A stretch of DNA of 64,000 nucleotides, from positions 124,001 to 188,000 of the forward strand of contig JAIVFI010000025.1 in NCBI GenBank assembly GCA_025558095.1. Reading direction: 5' to 3'. Source of the stretch: Hyaloraphidium curvatum (Eukaryota > Monoblepharomycota > Hyaloraphidiomycetes > Hyaloraphidiales > Hyaloraphidiaceae). Shown in pieces: positions 22,581-33,700 of the stretch (position 1 is its first letter; the number at the start of each line of letters is the position of its first letter). The translations under genes were made by a program, and so were the position numbers. The notes under the pieces were generated by a model. That model saw only the letters and a program-made list of their open reading frames with translations. It ran no database searches and was not told the origin of the DNA.

Positions 22581-23363
22581 ATGCAGGAACCGCTGCCGGT
22601 GTACCGCCGGGCGTCGGACCCCGTCCGCGTCGGCGGGCGGACCAAAGACGCTTCGTTCGTGCGGGCGCTGCTCCCTCGCCCCCTCCCGCCGGCCAAGGCC
22701 CCGCCGGCCGCCCGCGCCCCCTCGTTCGCTTCATTTGCTTCGGACGTGACGTGCGCGCCGCCCGGCGACGCGGAGCCGTCGGCCGCCGAGGGCCGCGCGA
22801 TGCGGCGGACGCTCTCGCACATCTGGACCGAAACCCCTGACTCGCAGAGCTTCTCGTACGACGTGCCCGACGACGTCTCGGACGCCGAGACGTACGACTC
22901 GGATGACACCCTCGAGGACCGGACTCCCCCGCCGCCGCGGGGCCCGCGGCACCACTCCCGCGCCTCGCCGACCACCGGGCGGCACGTGCTCCTCCCGGGG
23001 GCGTTCCTCTCGCTGCCGGACCACTGGGGATCCCGCGGGCCGCTCGGCGCCGCCCTGGATCTGCCGCGCCCGCCCTTTTCCGCCGCCCCGCCGCCCGCCG
23101 CACCACCTCGGCGGAAAAAGACCGTGGCCTTCAGCGAATCCGCGCTCGTGAGGGAGACCTACTCGGCGGACGAGTACGAGCGGGGGTACCCGCGCGAGGA
23201 GGTGCTCCGCATGTGGGAGGAGGGGATGGCGGCGCTGGCCGCCGACGGGAGGCCGAGGAACGGCGAGGGGGGGGGGTGGGGGGAGGGACCTGTGGGGACG
23301 GACGTGCCCAGTTTGTGGGGTTACTGGGAGTCGGGGCTGCAGTGGTTCAGGAGGAAGCAGTGA
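22581..23363 (+). CDS. Intrinsically disordered protein with PP1-docking (RVxF-like) motif
   Basis: Single exon, 260 aa from ATG 22581; the frame is open upstream, but that part is arginine-rich, non-protein-like sequence. It is largely disordered: Pro/Ala-rich N-terminus, acidic middle (YDVPDDVSDAETYDSDDTLE), Pro-rich stretch. Near residue 185 is KKTVAFSESALVRETY followed by SADEYERG. This resembles the fungal block K-x-V-x-F-x-E...E-T-x-S-x-x-E-Y-D-R. KTVAF is a classical RVxF-type docking site for protein phosphatase 1. This suggests a PP1-regulatory or scaffold protein (inference); the 'V-x-F ... E-Y-x-R' block also occurs in uncharacterised fungal proteins. The C-terminus ends in LWGYWESGLQWFRRKQ. 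Confidence 0.62.
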   Translation: MQEPLPVYRRASDPVRVGGRTKDASFVRALLPRPLPPAKAPPAARAPSFASFASDVTCAPPGDAEPSAAEGRAMRRTLSHIWTETPDSQSFSYDVPDDVSDAETYDSDDTLEDRTPPPPRGPRHHSRASPTTGRHVLLPGAFLSLPDHWGSRGPLGAALDLPRPPFSAAPPPAAPPRRKKTVAFSESALVRETYSADEYERGYPREEVLRMWEEGMAALAADGRPRNGEGGGWGEGPVGTDVPSLWGYWESGLQWFRRKQ

Positions 23364-23640
23364 CATGGATGGGTTGGGGTGGATTCGCAAAGGAGGGAGG
23401 GCATTGGGGAGGACGATGAGTTTCGCGCACGGTTGGGGCGGGATCTGTAGATCTCCTGGGATACCTCGGAATAGGAGGCACGGGGCGGTAGAAGCACCGG
23501 GCCAATAAGGTTTCGTCCGCGATGCGCCAAATTCTCGAGCGATCTCACACTCCGTCAGACGGGATCGCCGCATCACCTGTTCCTCTCTGCGCCCTGCGCG
23601 GTCCCATGCCGCCCCAGGCCACCCGATCTTCCCTCCATCC

Positions 23641-25131
23641 TCAATCGTCCTCGTCCTTATCCTCATCCCTCTCCCTCGGCGCGTTCGGCAGCCCCGCCCT
23701 CCCACACCCCTCCCACTCCACCACCCACCGGTTCGCGATCGCCATCTCGGCCCTCGGCACGCCCTCCCCGCCTTCCTGCAGGCAGAAGTTGAAGTCGAGG
23801 TGCTCGCACCCGCGGGTGCCCGAGTGGTAGCAGTCCCCCCGCAGGCGGAGGAGGGGGGCCGAGTAGAGCGCGGCGCCGCCGAACGCCGAGGTGACGCGGG
23901 AGATGGGTTCCCTCGCAGGTTGTCCCGCCTTGGCCACGTCCGCCGGGGGCAACCTTTCCGGCCCGACGAAACCGCAGTCCCACCCGTCCCACTTGCCCGG
24001 GTACGCCGCGCAACGTCCCCCGTGGGGCACGCTGCAGTTGAACCAAAAGTGCTTGTCCGCCATGAAGACCCTTATCCGGGCGTCCCGGAACGCGAACCGG
24101 TCGCAGTAGAACCCGAAGCTGTCCTCAGAAAAGGGCTCCGCGGGGAACTCGGCCATCGTCCCGTTGGGGAGCGGCGAGTTGCGGTACCATCCGCAGACGC
24201 CGTTGGCAAAGAGCACGGACCACCCCGGCAGGCGGTCGGGCATGGTGTACGGGGAGGGAGGGGCGAGCGGGGGGCGGCCGCCGTGGTCCTTGCGCGGGTG
24301 GGAGCGCGGACCGCCGGAGACCTCGATCCGGGCGGTGCCGAGGCGGCCCACGACCTGCTGCGTGTCCTGCCCCGCGGGGGACGCCGGGGAACCCGCCGCG
24401 GCCCCCGCTTGGCCGGTCTCAACGAGGTCCCACCTCCGCTCGGCCCGCAAGAGGTTCCCCCAAACCCCGTCCCACCCTTCCGTCCCATTCTCCGCGCGCA
24501 CCCGCCACGCGTGGCACATGTCCGTGTCCACCGCCAATAAAAAGTCCACCGGCTCTCCTCCCGGCACCCCGCCCAGGTGGGCTGGGAGGTACCACCCCCA
24601 CGTCCTCAGCGCGTGCAGATACCCGTCCCGCGCTGTCCGCAAGACGCGGAGGTCCTTCTGCCCGGCCGTCTCGGCGGTGAACTGGACCAGCAGCGCCGAG
24701 CGCAGCTTGGTGTGGTTTGAAGGGGGAAGGGGAGGTGCGGGGCGGTCCGGCGGGGCGTACGGCGGCGTCCACGTGCGCAGCGGGTCGTCCTCCCACACTT
24801 TAAGGAAAGGCACGCCCCGCGATTTGAAGAAGCGGCGGAAGGCGCGCGGCGTGCCGTCCTTCGAGTCGTTCTCGACGAGCACGACGTGCACCGCTTTCAC
24901 CATTCCCGCGAGCCGCTCGACGTTCGCCAGCACGCCCGGCAGCTCGTGCGCCGTGTTGCGCGCGATCATCGCGACGAGCACGACGACGTCGGCGGGGCGG
25001 CGCGGGGCAGGGGGTCCGCGAGGGGACAGCGCGCGCCACGCCGCGAACGCGAGCAGCGCCAAAAGGAGCGCGCGGAAGAGCCGGCCGCGCCGCATGCCGT
25101 GGGCGGGCGCGTGGAGGCCCGCGGTGGCCAT
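23641..25131 (-). CDS. CAP59/CMT1-like alpha-1,3-mannosyltransferase (GT69 type)
   Basis: Single exon, 496 aa, type II membrane topology: a short basic N-terminus (GMRRGRLFR), one TM (ALLLALLAFAAWRAL, near residues 20-35), then a lumenal catalytic domain. Family segments are clear: VVVLVAMIARNTAHELPGVL, VHVVLVENDSKDGT, FLLAVDTDMCHAW (the DTD serves as the D-x-D metal site), ANGVCGWYRNSPLP and EDSFGFYCDRF. The CAP59 mannosyltransferase family is fungal and includes Cryptococcus CMT1 and CAP59, which act in capsule and glycan synthesis in the Golgi. Here it probably adds mannose to a cell-surface glycan. The C-terminus is a highly acidic tail (ERDEDKDEDD). An in-frame intron near residues 405-420 (VAKAGQPAREPIS) cannot be excluded. 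Confidence 0.86.
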   Translation of the reverse strand: MATAGLHAPAHGMRRGRLFRALLLALLAFAAWRALSPRGPPAPRRPADVVVLVAMIARNTAHELPGVLANVERLAGMVKAVHVVLVENDSKDGTPRAFRRFFKSRGVPFLKVWEDDPLRTWTPPYAPPDRPAPPLPPSNHTKLRSALLVQFTAETAGQKDLRVLRTARDGYLHALRTWGWYLPAHLGGVPGGEPVDFLLAVDTDMCHAWRVRAENGTEGWDGVWGNLLRAERRWDLVETGQAGAAAGSPASPAGQDTQQVVGRLGTARIEVSGGPRSHPRKDHGGRPPLAPPSPYTMPDRLPGWSVLFANGVCGWYRNSPLPNGTMAEFPAEPFSEDSFGFYCDRFAFRDARIRVFMADKHFWFNCSVPHGGRCAAYPGKWDGWDCGFVGPERLPPADVAKAGQPAREPISRVTSAFGGAALYSAPLLRLRGDCYHSGTRGCEHLDFNFCLQEGGEGVPRAEMAIANRWVVEWEGCGRAGLPNAPRERDEDKDEDD

Positions 25132-25402
25132 GCCCCGCGCGCCGCGGGGACTCGAGACTCAAGGTGACCGGGGATTCAAGGGACGGAGAGTCAAGGGATC
25201 GGGAGATGACTAGCTCGCTTCGGCATAGGTTTCTTTCCAGTGATGTGCTTCGATAGACGGATATCCGGCTTTATTGGGCGGGTTTCTTTGGGAAAGCATG
25301 GCCGCAGGACCGGCAGATCGAGCCGCGGCAACAGCAAGGCCAGCCCGTTCATTCATCAGGTCAATGCGCCATCTTCATTCGTCGGAGCGAGATGACTGCT
25401 CG

Positions 25403-25734
25403 TCATTCATCGTCTTGCGCGAAGCCGACGTCCCCTTCCGAGACCCTCATCCACATGTCCACCTTGAACGCGGCCTCGTCACCCTCCCCGGCGTGCAGAT
25501 GCACGACGTGGACCTTGCTGTACCCCCGCTTGAGCATTTCCTCGACGTACGCGAGGTGTTCCTCGTCCACCGACGTGTCGAAGTCGAATATGACGAGCTC
25601 GTCGGCCGCCGGGGGTCCGCTGAAGAGGACGGGCAGCGAGGACGTCGTGCCGCCCTCCAGTACGAGCTCCTCGATCCCGCACACGGGAGCGAGCGAGGCA
25701 GCATGAAATGAAAAGAAGTTCCGTTCCGATGTTG
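25403..25734 (-). CDS. Hypothetical protein, 3' exon(s) only; 5' end unresolved
   Basis: A protein-like open segment ending in an acidic tail (VGFAQDDE). It contains ELVIFDFDTSVDEEHLAYVE and YSKVHVVHLHAGEGDEAAF, with balanced hydrophobic and charged residues unlike the random frames nearby. There is no ATG in frame. The upstream sequence ends in a good acceptor (TGATTTTCAG, just above 25734). Joined in phase to a possible donor at 25827 (CAGG then GTCGGT), the frame reads SLDAARVSFGQRLFYQ into ATSERNFFSFHAASLAPV, which looks continuous. I could not find the first exon before the divergent phosphatase gene at 26017. A short conserved-looking gene or a remnant are both possible. No family is recognised. 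Confidence 0.4.
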
Positions 25735-26016
25735 CTGAAAATCAGCGACGGTGATGGACGGACGGGTTGCCCCGGCACTTGGCTAACTGCCCATGGGGCA
25801 GTTGCACGACCTGGAGCATTACCGACCCTGGTAGAAAAGCCTCTGTCCGAACGAAACACGAGCGGCATCCAGCGAATCCCGGTCGAAGCATTTGTGGAGC
25901 GCCGACCATGGGGCTTCTACGGACACGATGCGACGCGATGCGGGCGGTTTTGCGTGCGGCCATTTCTGGCCATCGCGCCCTTCGATCCCCCAAACGCTCC
26001 CTCGCCCGATTTCGCG

Positions 26017-27532
26017 ATGCCTACCGCCGCCGCCCTCGTGATGTTCCTCCTCCTCGCCGGGCCGTGCGCCGCACAGCCGCCGACGCGCATCGTCAAGGTG
26101 CTGGAGCACGCCCGGCATGGGATTCGGGCGCCCGTGTCGGACACGCTGGCGTTCACTACGGCGCCGCCGTGCTGCTCCGCCGCCCAATTCTTCTCGGTGT
26201 GGCCGATGGGCCCCGGTAATCTGACGCTGCTGGGCGGCCAGCTGCACCAGGAGCTGGGCGCCTACGCGCGGCAGGCCTATTCCGGCACCACCGCGTTCCC
26301 GGACCAGTACGATCCCCTGAAAGTCTACATCGTCGGGGACGTCGACGACGCGCGGTGCGTGTACAGCGCCATGAACCAGAGCGTCGGGCTCTTTCCCGGG
26401 GCGGCGCCGGGGGTGCTGCCGGACTACGGCCGGGCGTCCCTTTCGGCGTTCTTCTGGGGCACCAGGTCCGACGGGTTGGTGGACACCGCCATCTCCGCAT
26501 TTCGATGCTCACCCATCCCGGATTGTCAGGGCCAAATGTCCCTTCTTCGTCGCCAACACGGTCCGCAACGAGGCCTCGCCCTTTTACGCAAACATCGGCG
26601 CCTCCGTCTTCCCCCAGATGCAGGCCGTCTGCAACAACTCGGTCGGCACCCCCACCTGCGCGGGCCTGGGCCCCATTGAGATGCTCCAATGGTCGCAGTC
26701 GTCCGCGGACGTGGCCATGTCCTCGTTCGCCTACGGGAGCTACAACGGGACGGGGGCGGGCAACGTGCTCCCCGGCTGGATGTCCGACGAGCTGTTCGAT
26801 GCCCTGCAGGCCGGTTCGGACGCGTCGGAGTACTGGGCGCCCAACTACAACGCCGAGAACCCCGCGTGGCCGCAAGGTTCGTCCGCCGCTATTCGTTCCG
26901 CGGCACCCGGATCACTCACCCCGCCAACGACGACAGGCAAGCAGGTCCAGTTCGGCGGATTCTTCCAGCTGCTCTCGCTCTTCCTCTCCTCCAACGCCTC
27001 CTGGGCGCAGGGCACGGGGATCAACGCCGCCTACTCCTTCCCCACGGGCCTCGATCCCGCCAACACCACCTTTGCCGTGATCGTCGGCCACGACACCTCG
27101 GTGGACCTCGTGCTCACGGCCCTGGGGGTGTACCAGCGGTTCAACTACTCGCATCCGCCGTTCGCCGCCGCGCTCTTTTTCGAGCTGCACCAGTCGGCGG
27201 CGAACGCCTCGGATTTCTTCGTGAGGACGCAGTACAGGTACCAGTTCTGGAACAAGGCGAACGCCACGGTGGTCCCCGTAGTGCCGTCGTTCTGCCCCGC
27301 GGAGCTCTGCCCGCTGCGCACCTTCGTCGCCTACATGCGCGACAACCTGTACCAGGCGAACCTGGAGGCGTTCAAGGATCAGTGCGGCAAGAACGGGACG
27401 GCGACGACGACGGCGGCGACTGTGACCGCCACGGCGACGGCGTCGACGAGCAGACCTGCGGGGGCGGCGGCGTTCCGGAGGGGTTGGGAATGGAGAATCG
27501 CCGCGATTGCGGCGGTGGCAGCGGTCATGTAG
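26017..27532 (+). CDS. Histidine acid phosphatase (branch 2), secreted or GPI-anchored
   Basis: Three exons: 26017-26474, 26530-26876 and 26937-27532, giving 466 aa. A signal peptide (LVMFLLLAGPCAAQPP) is followed by VLEHARHGIRAPVS, the RHGxRxP catalytic motif, and by VIVGHDTSVD, the HD proton-donor motif. The catalytic His attacks phosphate in this family (acid phosphatases, phytases, MINPP-like enzymes). Paired Cys and many N-x-S/T sites fit extracellular life. The C-terminus is Thr/Ala-rich (TTTAATVTATATAST) and ends in a short hydrophobic segment (AAIAAVAAVM), which resembles a GPI-anchor signal. Intron 1 has two in-frame donors 9 nt apart (26466 or 26475). Intron 2 is 60 nt, in frame and stop-free. 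Confidence 0.88.
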
Positions 27533-27811
27533 AAGCGGTCACACGAAAGATAGTTGCTTCGACATGAAATTGAGCGGCGCCGTCGCCATATGCGGGCCGC
27601 AATGCCGCATGGATTTGGTGGGGGAGGATCGGGGTGGCTGGGCGGTGACGTCAACCGAAGCAAGTTTCTGCGCAGAAGGTCCGCCTAGCGAGCGTTCCAT
27701 CGGAACGGAAACCTCGGGGGACATTTTCGAAGGACTTTCCGACCTCCGAAGAATAAAAAGCAAGAGGAGGAGCGCTCGCCGTCTCCCAGCAAGGCAACCC
27801 ATCGCACTAAG

Positions 27812-29536
27812 ATGGCTCTCGTCTCCATCTCCCTCACCTTGCTTCTCGCGGCCGCCGTCGCAGCGGTCCTGGCCTGGCGCCGTGTTGCCGACGCGGCGCG
27901 CTTCCTGGCGGCCCGCTTCTCGGACTACTTCCTCAGCCCGATGCGGAGCATCCCCGCGCCCTTCTCGGCGCTCTGGAACCCCAACATCTTCGTCGAGGAC
28001 ATCGTGTCCGGCGCCCGCCACTTCCGCTGGGAGGCCATCCACGACAAGCTCGGCTCCATCGTGCGCACCAACACCTTCACCGTCTCGGTCGCCGACCCCG
28101 CCCTCGCGCAGTGCATCCTGAAGGCGCGCGACCTCCCCAAGGTGCGTCACGGGCATGCTCCTCGGTGCTGCCGACTGACGATTCCCTCAGGCGTCGATCT
28201 TCTACGACCTCTTCCGGCTGCCGCAATTGCCCCCATCCATGTTCAACACCACGGACAAGGACTATCACCGCACCCGGCGCCGGCTCATGTCGCCCTCCTT
28301 CTCGATCGCCTACCTCAACGGGCTCGAGGGACACATGTCGCAGGTGTGGAGCCAACTTACCGGCCGCGTCGATCGGGACATCGCCTCGACGCCGGAGAAG
28401 GAGGCCAGGCTCAACATCGTGCAGCTGATGAACGGCGCGGCCTCGGACGTGATCGGCGCCACTGCTTTCGGGCAATCGTTCGGCGCCGTGGACTCGGCGG
28501 AGCAGCACCCGTTCCTGAAGGCCATGGACGGTTTTTTGAAGAGCCTGATGATGTGGACCGCGGCGCCGCAGCTGTTCGAGCAGTGGCGCACTCTCCCCAC
28601 CGCCGGCTCGCTCGAGTTCATGGAGAAGTTCACCGCCGACATCGTCGCGGAGAGGCAGCAGCTGACGGCTGCAAATCCGGACGCGGCGCCCAAGGACATC
28701 TTGCAGAACCTGATCACCGCCAAGGACAAGGAGAGCGGCGCGACCCTCAACTTTGATGAGATCGTCACCGAGTCATCGCTCATGCTCGGGGCCGGCGGTG
28801 AGTCCCCGCGCGACGGCCTCGATCGAGCACTGGCTGACTGCGGGCACAGGTGATACGACCGCCATGACCATGTCCTGGGTCATCTACTTCCTGGCCAAGA
28901 ACCCCGAATACGTCCCCAAGCTTCGCGCCGAGCTCGCCTCGCTCCCGCGCCAGGACGGCCTCTTCCACCACTCGGACCTCAAAGCCCTCCCCCTCCTCAA
29001 CGGCATGATCAACGAGACCCTCCGCCTGCACCCGCTCAACGTCGGCGTCCCGCGGATGGCCCCGGCCGGGGGCTTCACCTTCGAGCGCGACGGCAAGAAC
29101 GTGACCATCCCCGAAAACACCGTGATCATCGTCAACACCTGGACGATGCACCGCAGCCCGGCGCTGTGGAAGCGTGCGCGGGACTGGTGGCCGGAGCGGT
29201 GGCAGCAGGCCGAGGCCGAGGAGGCCGAACCGGGGCCGAGGACGGTGTACAAGGACGCGTTCTTCCCGTTCTCGATGGGATCGAGGGACTGCATCGGCAA
29301 GGTGGGCATCCGACTGGAGCCACTTTCTTGCCCGCGCTTACCTGGATCGCCCCCAGAACTTTGCAATGCAGGAGATGCGCATCATGATCGCCAACTTCGT
29401 CGTCAGGTACGACTTCCGGCTCGCGGAGGGCTCCGAGACCGTCGAACCGTGCGAGAACTTTGTTTTGCAGCCCGCGGGGAAGCGGATCGACATGATGGTG
29501 CGGCGGAGGGCGACGAATGTGGCCGCGACGGCTTGA
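27812..29536 (+). CDS. Cytochrome P450 monooxygenase
   Basis: Four exons: 27812-28141, 28191-28797, 28850-29301 and 29357-29536, giving 522 aa, normal for a microsomal P450. The N-terminal anchor is SLTLLLAAAVAAVLAW. The I-helix motif GAGGDTTA spans the exon 2/3 junction. The K-helix ExxR is NETLRLHP. The heme loop FSMGSRDCIGKNFA spans the exon 3/4 junction, with Cys as the thiolate ligand. The meander region WWPERWQ is also present. The sequence around LQNLITAKDKESGATLNFDE is typical of fungal CYPs; clan and substrate cannot be assigned. A TATA-like AATAAAAAG lies about 60 bp upstream of the ATG. It sits between two secreted-protein genes and there is no partner reductase nearby. Confidence 0.92.
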
Positions 29537-29947
29537 TTTGGATCAGCGGGTCGGCACAACATGGAAATGTGTACTCCCATTTGAATGAATGTTCGCTTCG
29601 AATGTTCTGATCTTGTTCGTGAGGCCAGTGTGGTGCCGCCTCGAGAAACCTCTGCGCTGTGTTGCGGGCGGCTTCGACCGTGGCGGGGTAGGCCGCACTG
29701 CCACAACCGATTTCCAACCGCCCCTGCGCCGAAGGTCCGCCTCGCAGAGCCCCTGTTCCATCGCGCGGCTGTGGCGGCCATGAATTCCTATAAAGACCCG
29801 GGGCCGGGAGGGCCGAACCCACCATCACCTGAACCCGAACAAGGCCGCGAACCACCCTACCTCCTCTCCTGCACTGGAATCGACTCCGATCTCAATCGGA
29901 CTTTGCCGACACCGCGAATCTTCTTCTCATACACCTCCAAACGCGCC
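29537..29947. other. Intergenic region upstream of secreted protein gene
   Basis: 411 bp after the P450 gene. It contains the TATA box listed separately at 29789. No gene is supported; the plus-strand frame that runs through it into the next gene lacks protein character before the ATG at 29948. Confidence 0.5.
29789..29795 (+). promoter_or_regulatory. TATA box of secreted-protein gene
   Basis: TATAAAG, one of the few perfect TATA-type elements in the window, about 155 bp before the start codon at 29948. The spacing would give a 5' UTR of about 125 nt. A TATA promoter fits a strongly or conditionally expressed secreted protein (inference). Confidence 0.55.
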
Positions 29948-30433
29948 ATGAAGGTCTCGACCGTCCTCGCCACCGTCGCCGCGTGTGCCGCGGCCGCCAC
30001 CGGCGCCGCCGCCGCCCCGCTGGCCTCCTCGAACTCTGGCTACTACCCGCCCACCACGCCCCCCAACAACGTGAAATGGGTCTGGGGCGGATGCCTCCCG
30101 AGCTCCGCGAACCCGAACATGCAGTGCACCTACTCCACAAAGTACTATTCTGGCGATTTGGCCGGCGACCTCACCCCGGACGGGCAGCAGTGCGGGGATC
30201 CCACCGCCGCCTTCTGGTGCGGCTCCTTCGTGGACCCCACCAAGAGCTTCTACCCCGGCGAGAGCACGGACTACATCCTGCCCGCGTACGCGAGGTGGCA
30301 CTACGTGGGGTGCTCGTCCACGAGCGCGCCGCTGAGCTGCCCGGCCAACGTGCAGGTCTACCAGACCTACCACGGGCAGACCCCGGACAACACCCAGTGC
30401 GCCCAGGGGACGGGCTTGTGGTGTGGGTACTAG
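29948..30433 (+). CDS. Predicted secreted protein, 161 aa
   Basis: Single exon with a textbook signal peptide (MKVSTVLATVAACAAAATGA). The mature part has eight Cys and is rich in Tyr, Pro, Ser, Thr and Gly. Examples are SNSGYYPPTTPPNN, VKWVWGGCLPSSANPNMQC, FWCGSFVDPTKSFYPGE and ARWHYVGCSS. It ends at GTGLWCGY. Tyr- and Trp-rich, Cys-stabilised small proteins are often cell-wall or carbohydrate binding, but no family is recognised. The gene has its own TATA box. An upstream in-frame extension to 29585 exists, but it would place the signal peptide internally. Confidence 0.75.
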   Translation: MKVSTVLATVAACAAAATGAAAAPLASSNSGYYPPTTPPNNVKWVWGGCLPSSANPNMQCTYSTKYYSGDLAGDLTPDGQQCGDPTAAFWCGSFVDPTKSFYPGESTDYILPAYARWHYVGCSSTSAPLSCPANVQVYQTYHGQTPDNTQCAQGTGLWCGY

Positions 30434-30772
30434 GTCGTGGCAACCGAAAGCCTGCGATGTATTCCCAGAGCAGAAATACCACTACAGAACAATCCTACGA
30501 ATTGCGTCCACCTGGCACCAGGCCATCTCAAACCGCCGAGAAGCAGAAGCTCTCCAGCGTCGCCGACACCCCGAATGCGCGCAGCACCGTCCAGAGCGCT
30601 GCGGTCGGCGCGCTTCCCGCGGGACGGGGTGCTGGACAACCTCGTCTTGCACATGGCTGGAATCAGTCAGTCACGAACGCGATCGGGCCCGATCACGACT
30701 CTACATCCCCCATCGCTCCCTGGGCGACGGCGCCCTCTGCATACTCGACTCCTCGCGGGGGGGCGGGTCGCG
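30434..30772. other. Intergenic/leader region of the triple-kinase gene
   Basis: 339 bp. The frame of the downstream kinase gene is open through it, with in-frame ATGs at 30575 and near 30656, so the kinase protein could start earlier than 30773. The encoded sequence is Arg/Pro/Ser-rich and not convincing as protein. No other feature seen. Confidence 0.4.
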
Positions 30773-33700
30773 ATGCAGCCCGCCCGGGAGGCGGGAAGGA
30801 GGCCCGGCGATGGACGTCCGAGCGGAACGGCGGTGCCCGGCAGCTCTGGAAGCGCGGGGACGGACCGAACGGCCGGTGCCGACGCCAAACCTCGCCTGGC
30901 GCGCTCCAAGACCTCCTTTTGGGTGGAGGAGAACGACATCTCCTACGACCGGGACGTCTGCCTCGGCAAGGGCGGCTTCGGCATCGTGTACAGGGGAAAG
31001 TACCTCGGGCTCACGGACGTGGCCGTCAAGGTGGCGCTGGACGTGTACAGCACCGAGCAGGCGGACGCATTTCTCGAGGCCGAGGTTAAGGTGTGGGCGG
31101 AGCTGCCGGCGCACCGCAACGGTGGGGCCTTGACTGGCGGATTGCCTCGTCGAGTTGACGAGTCCATCTGCTCAGTTGTGCCACTCCTCGGATACCGCAC
31201 CGCACCGACGCTGCTCATCACCGAGCTCTTCCACGGCGGCAGCATGAAGAGCTTCCTTGAGAAGAAGGCTTGGGACCGGGACCTCGCCCTGCGACTTCTG
31301 GCCGACGCTGCGGTGGGCATGACGTTCCTGCACTCGAAGGGTGTCGTCCATTCGGACCTCAAAGCCGAGAACGTGCTCGTCGACGACACCGGCGGCACCC
31401 CGGTCGCCAAGATTGCCGACTTTGGCCTGGCCAAGGTGCGCACGCGTGTCGAGGACACGCAGGGCAACAAGGCGTACCAGTACCGCGGGCTCGCCGGGGC
31501 GACGATCCGCTACGCGCCGCCCGAGTTCTTCGAAGACGAGCCGCTGCGCAAGCCCTCGGACGTGTGGACCTTCGCGATGATGTGCTACCAGGTCTTTTCG
31601 GGCGGGCGGGATCCGTACGAGAACCTCAGTTCTGCACCAGCCGTTTGTGGCACTGCTGCCGTCTCATTCATCCTTTCTCACTCCTGCGCCGCCTTAGATC
31701 ATGAAGGCCATGTTCCGCGGGGATCGGCCGTCCCGGCCAGACGGGGTCCCCGACGCCGTGTGGGAACTGATGGTCTCGTGCTGGGCCGAGGAGATGGAGG
31801 CACGGCCGACCATGATCGCGGTCGCGACGGCGTTGAAGCGGGTTCTGGAGCAGCCCGCCGTGAAAAAGGCCGTCTGGGTGGAAGTGACCGACGTGGAGAT
31901 ATTCCGTGATCGGCCGCTGGGTTCGGGCGGGTTCGGAGAGGTGTTCCGCGGCCGGTTCCGCGGCGCCGACGTGGCGGTGAAGGTGATCGATGGGACAATG
32001 GAGGAGGATCGAGCGCGGGCGCTGTTCGAGGCCGAGCTGAAGATGTGGATTGACGTGCCGCAGCACAGGAACCGTGGGTTCGTCGCAAGATGTGCCATGA
32101 TCTCTGCTAACGACGCTCTTCACCCAGTCGTTCCCCTGATTGCGTACCGCGCCAACCCGACTTTTCTCGTCACGGAACTCTGCTCGGGCGGCAGCCTCAA
32201 GTCCTACCTGTCGAGCAAGGGCTGGCCCAAGCCGCTCTCGCTGCAGCTGCTCGCCAACGCCGCAGCAGGCATTGAGGTGCTGCACGCTGCGGGCATCGCA
32301 CACTCTGACCTGAAGGCCGACAACGTGCTCGTGTCTTTCGACGCTGCCGGCAACCCTGTGGGCAGGATTGCCGACTTTGGCATCTCGAAGCTACGCACGC
32401 GGGTCCACGACAGCAAGGGCAACAAGGGCTATGACTATAAAGGCGTATACGGGGCGACAGTGAGGTTTGCACCGCCCGAGTTCTTCGACCAGGAGCCGAT
32501 GGGGAGGCAGTCTGACGTGTGGACGTTTGGCATGATGTGCTATGAAGTTCTGTCTGGAGGACGGGAGCCTTACGAGGACCTCACCTCGCCGGCAGCAGTT
32601 GGTTTTCACCGCGCGTCCGAATTCCTGGGCTGACACATCGCTGCTCCGTCTCAGGTGATGAGAGCCATCTTTACAGGCAGCCGGCCTCCGCAACCACCCG
32701 GTATTTCAAGCGCAGTTTGGAGCCTTGTTGAGCAATGCTGGAGAGAGGAGCGATCGGAGAGACCCGCCATGGCCGAGCTTGCGGAAGTGCTGCTCGAGGA
32801 ATCTGCATCAGCAGATCAGGAGCGGCGGGACAGGGAGGAACGCGAGGCCGATGCAAGGGCCAGGAGGGAGACCGAAGAGCAGGCGAGGAAGGACGCCGAG
32901 AAGCACGCGAGGAAGAAGGCCGAGGAGAGGGCGAGGAAGGAGGCCGAGGAGCAGGCGAGGAAGGAGGCCGAGGAGCAGGCGAGGAAGGAGGCCGAGGAGC
33001 AGGCGAGGAAGGAGGCCGAGGAGAGGGTGCGCCGCGAGAGGGAGGAGCGCATGCGGAGGGAGGCTGAAGAGGCAGCCCGGCAGGAGACCGCCCGAAAGCT
33101 GCACCGCGACGCAGAACGCCGCATCCGCAATCTGGTTTCCAAGAACGACGTCAACGTCGATTTCTCAAAGAAGCTCGGCGAAGGATCATTCGGCAGTGTT
33201 TACGTGGGCACCCTGCACAAGACGAACCGAGTTGCTGTCAAGGTGCTCAAGGGGGCCTTCGACCGCGAGACCGAGAAGCAGTTCTTGGCTGAGGTCGAGA
33301 TGTGGAGCGGTTTGGTGCAGCGCAACAGTGGGTTCGCTTTCGGGAGCGCTCCAGTGCTCCCCCCGACTAATCCACATCATATGCGCATCTAGTCATGCCC
33401 CTGATGGCCGTCTGCCTGGATCCGCCGATGATGATCAGCGAGATTGCCGACGGCGGCAACATGCGGGGCTACCTCAGTCGCATGAACTGGGACCAAGACC
33501 TCGGATTGCGCCTCATCTGGGAGGTCTCGGCATGGCCTACCTGCACTCGTTCAATGTCCTGCACGGCAACCTCAAGTGCAGCAACGTTCTCGTAGACGAG
33601 GGCCGCGCGCTCATCACCGACTTCGGCCTCTCCCACATCCGCGATCGAGCCACGGCGATGGAGTTCGAGTGGAACGAGGGGAGGGCCATTGGCGTGTTCG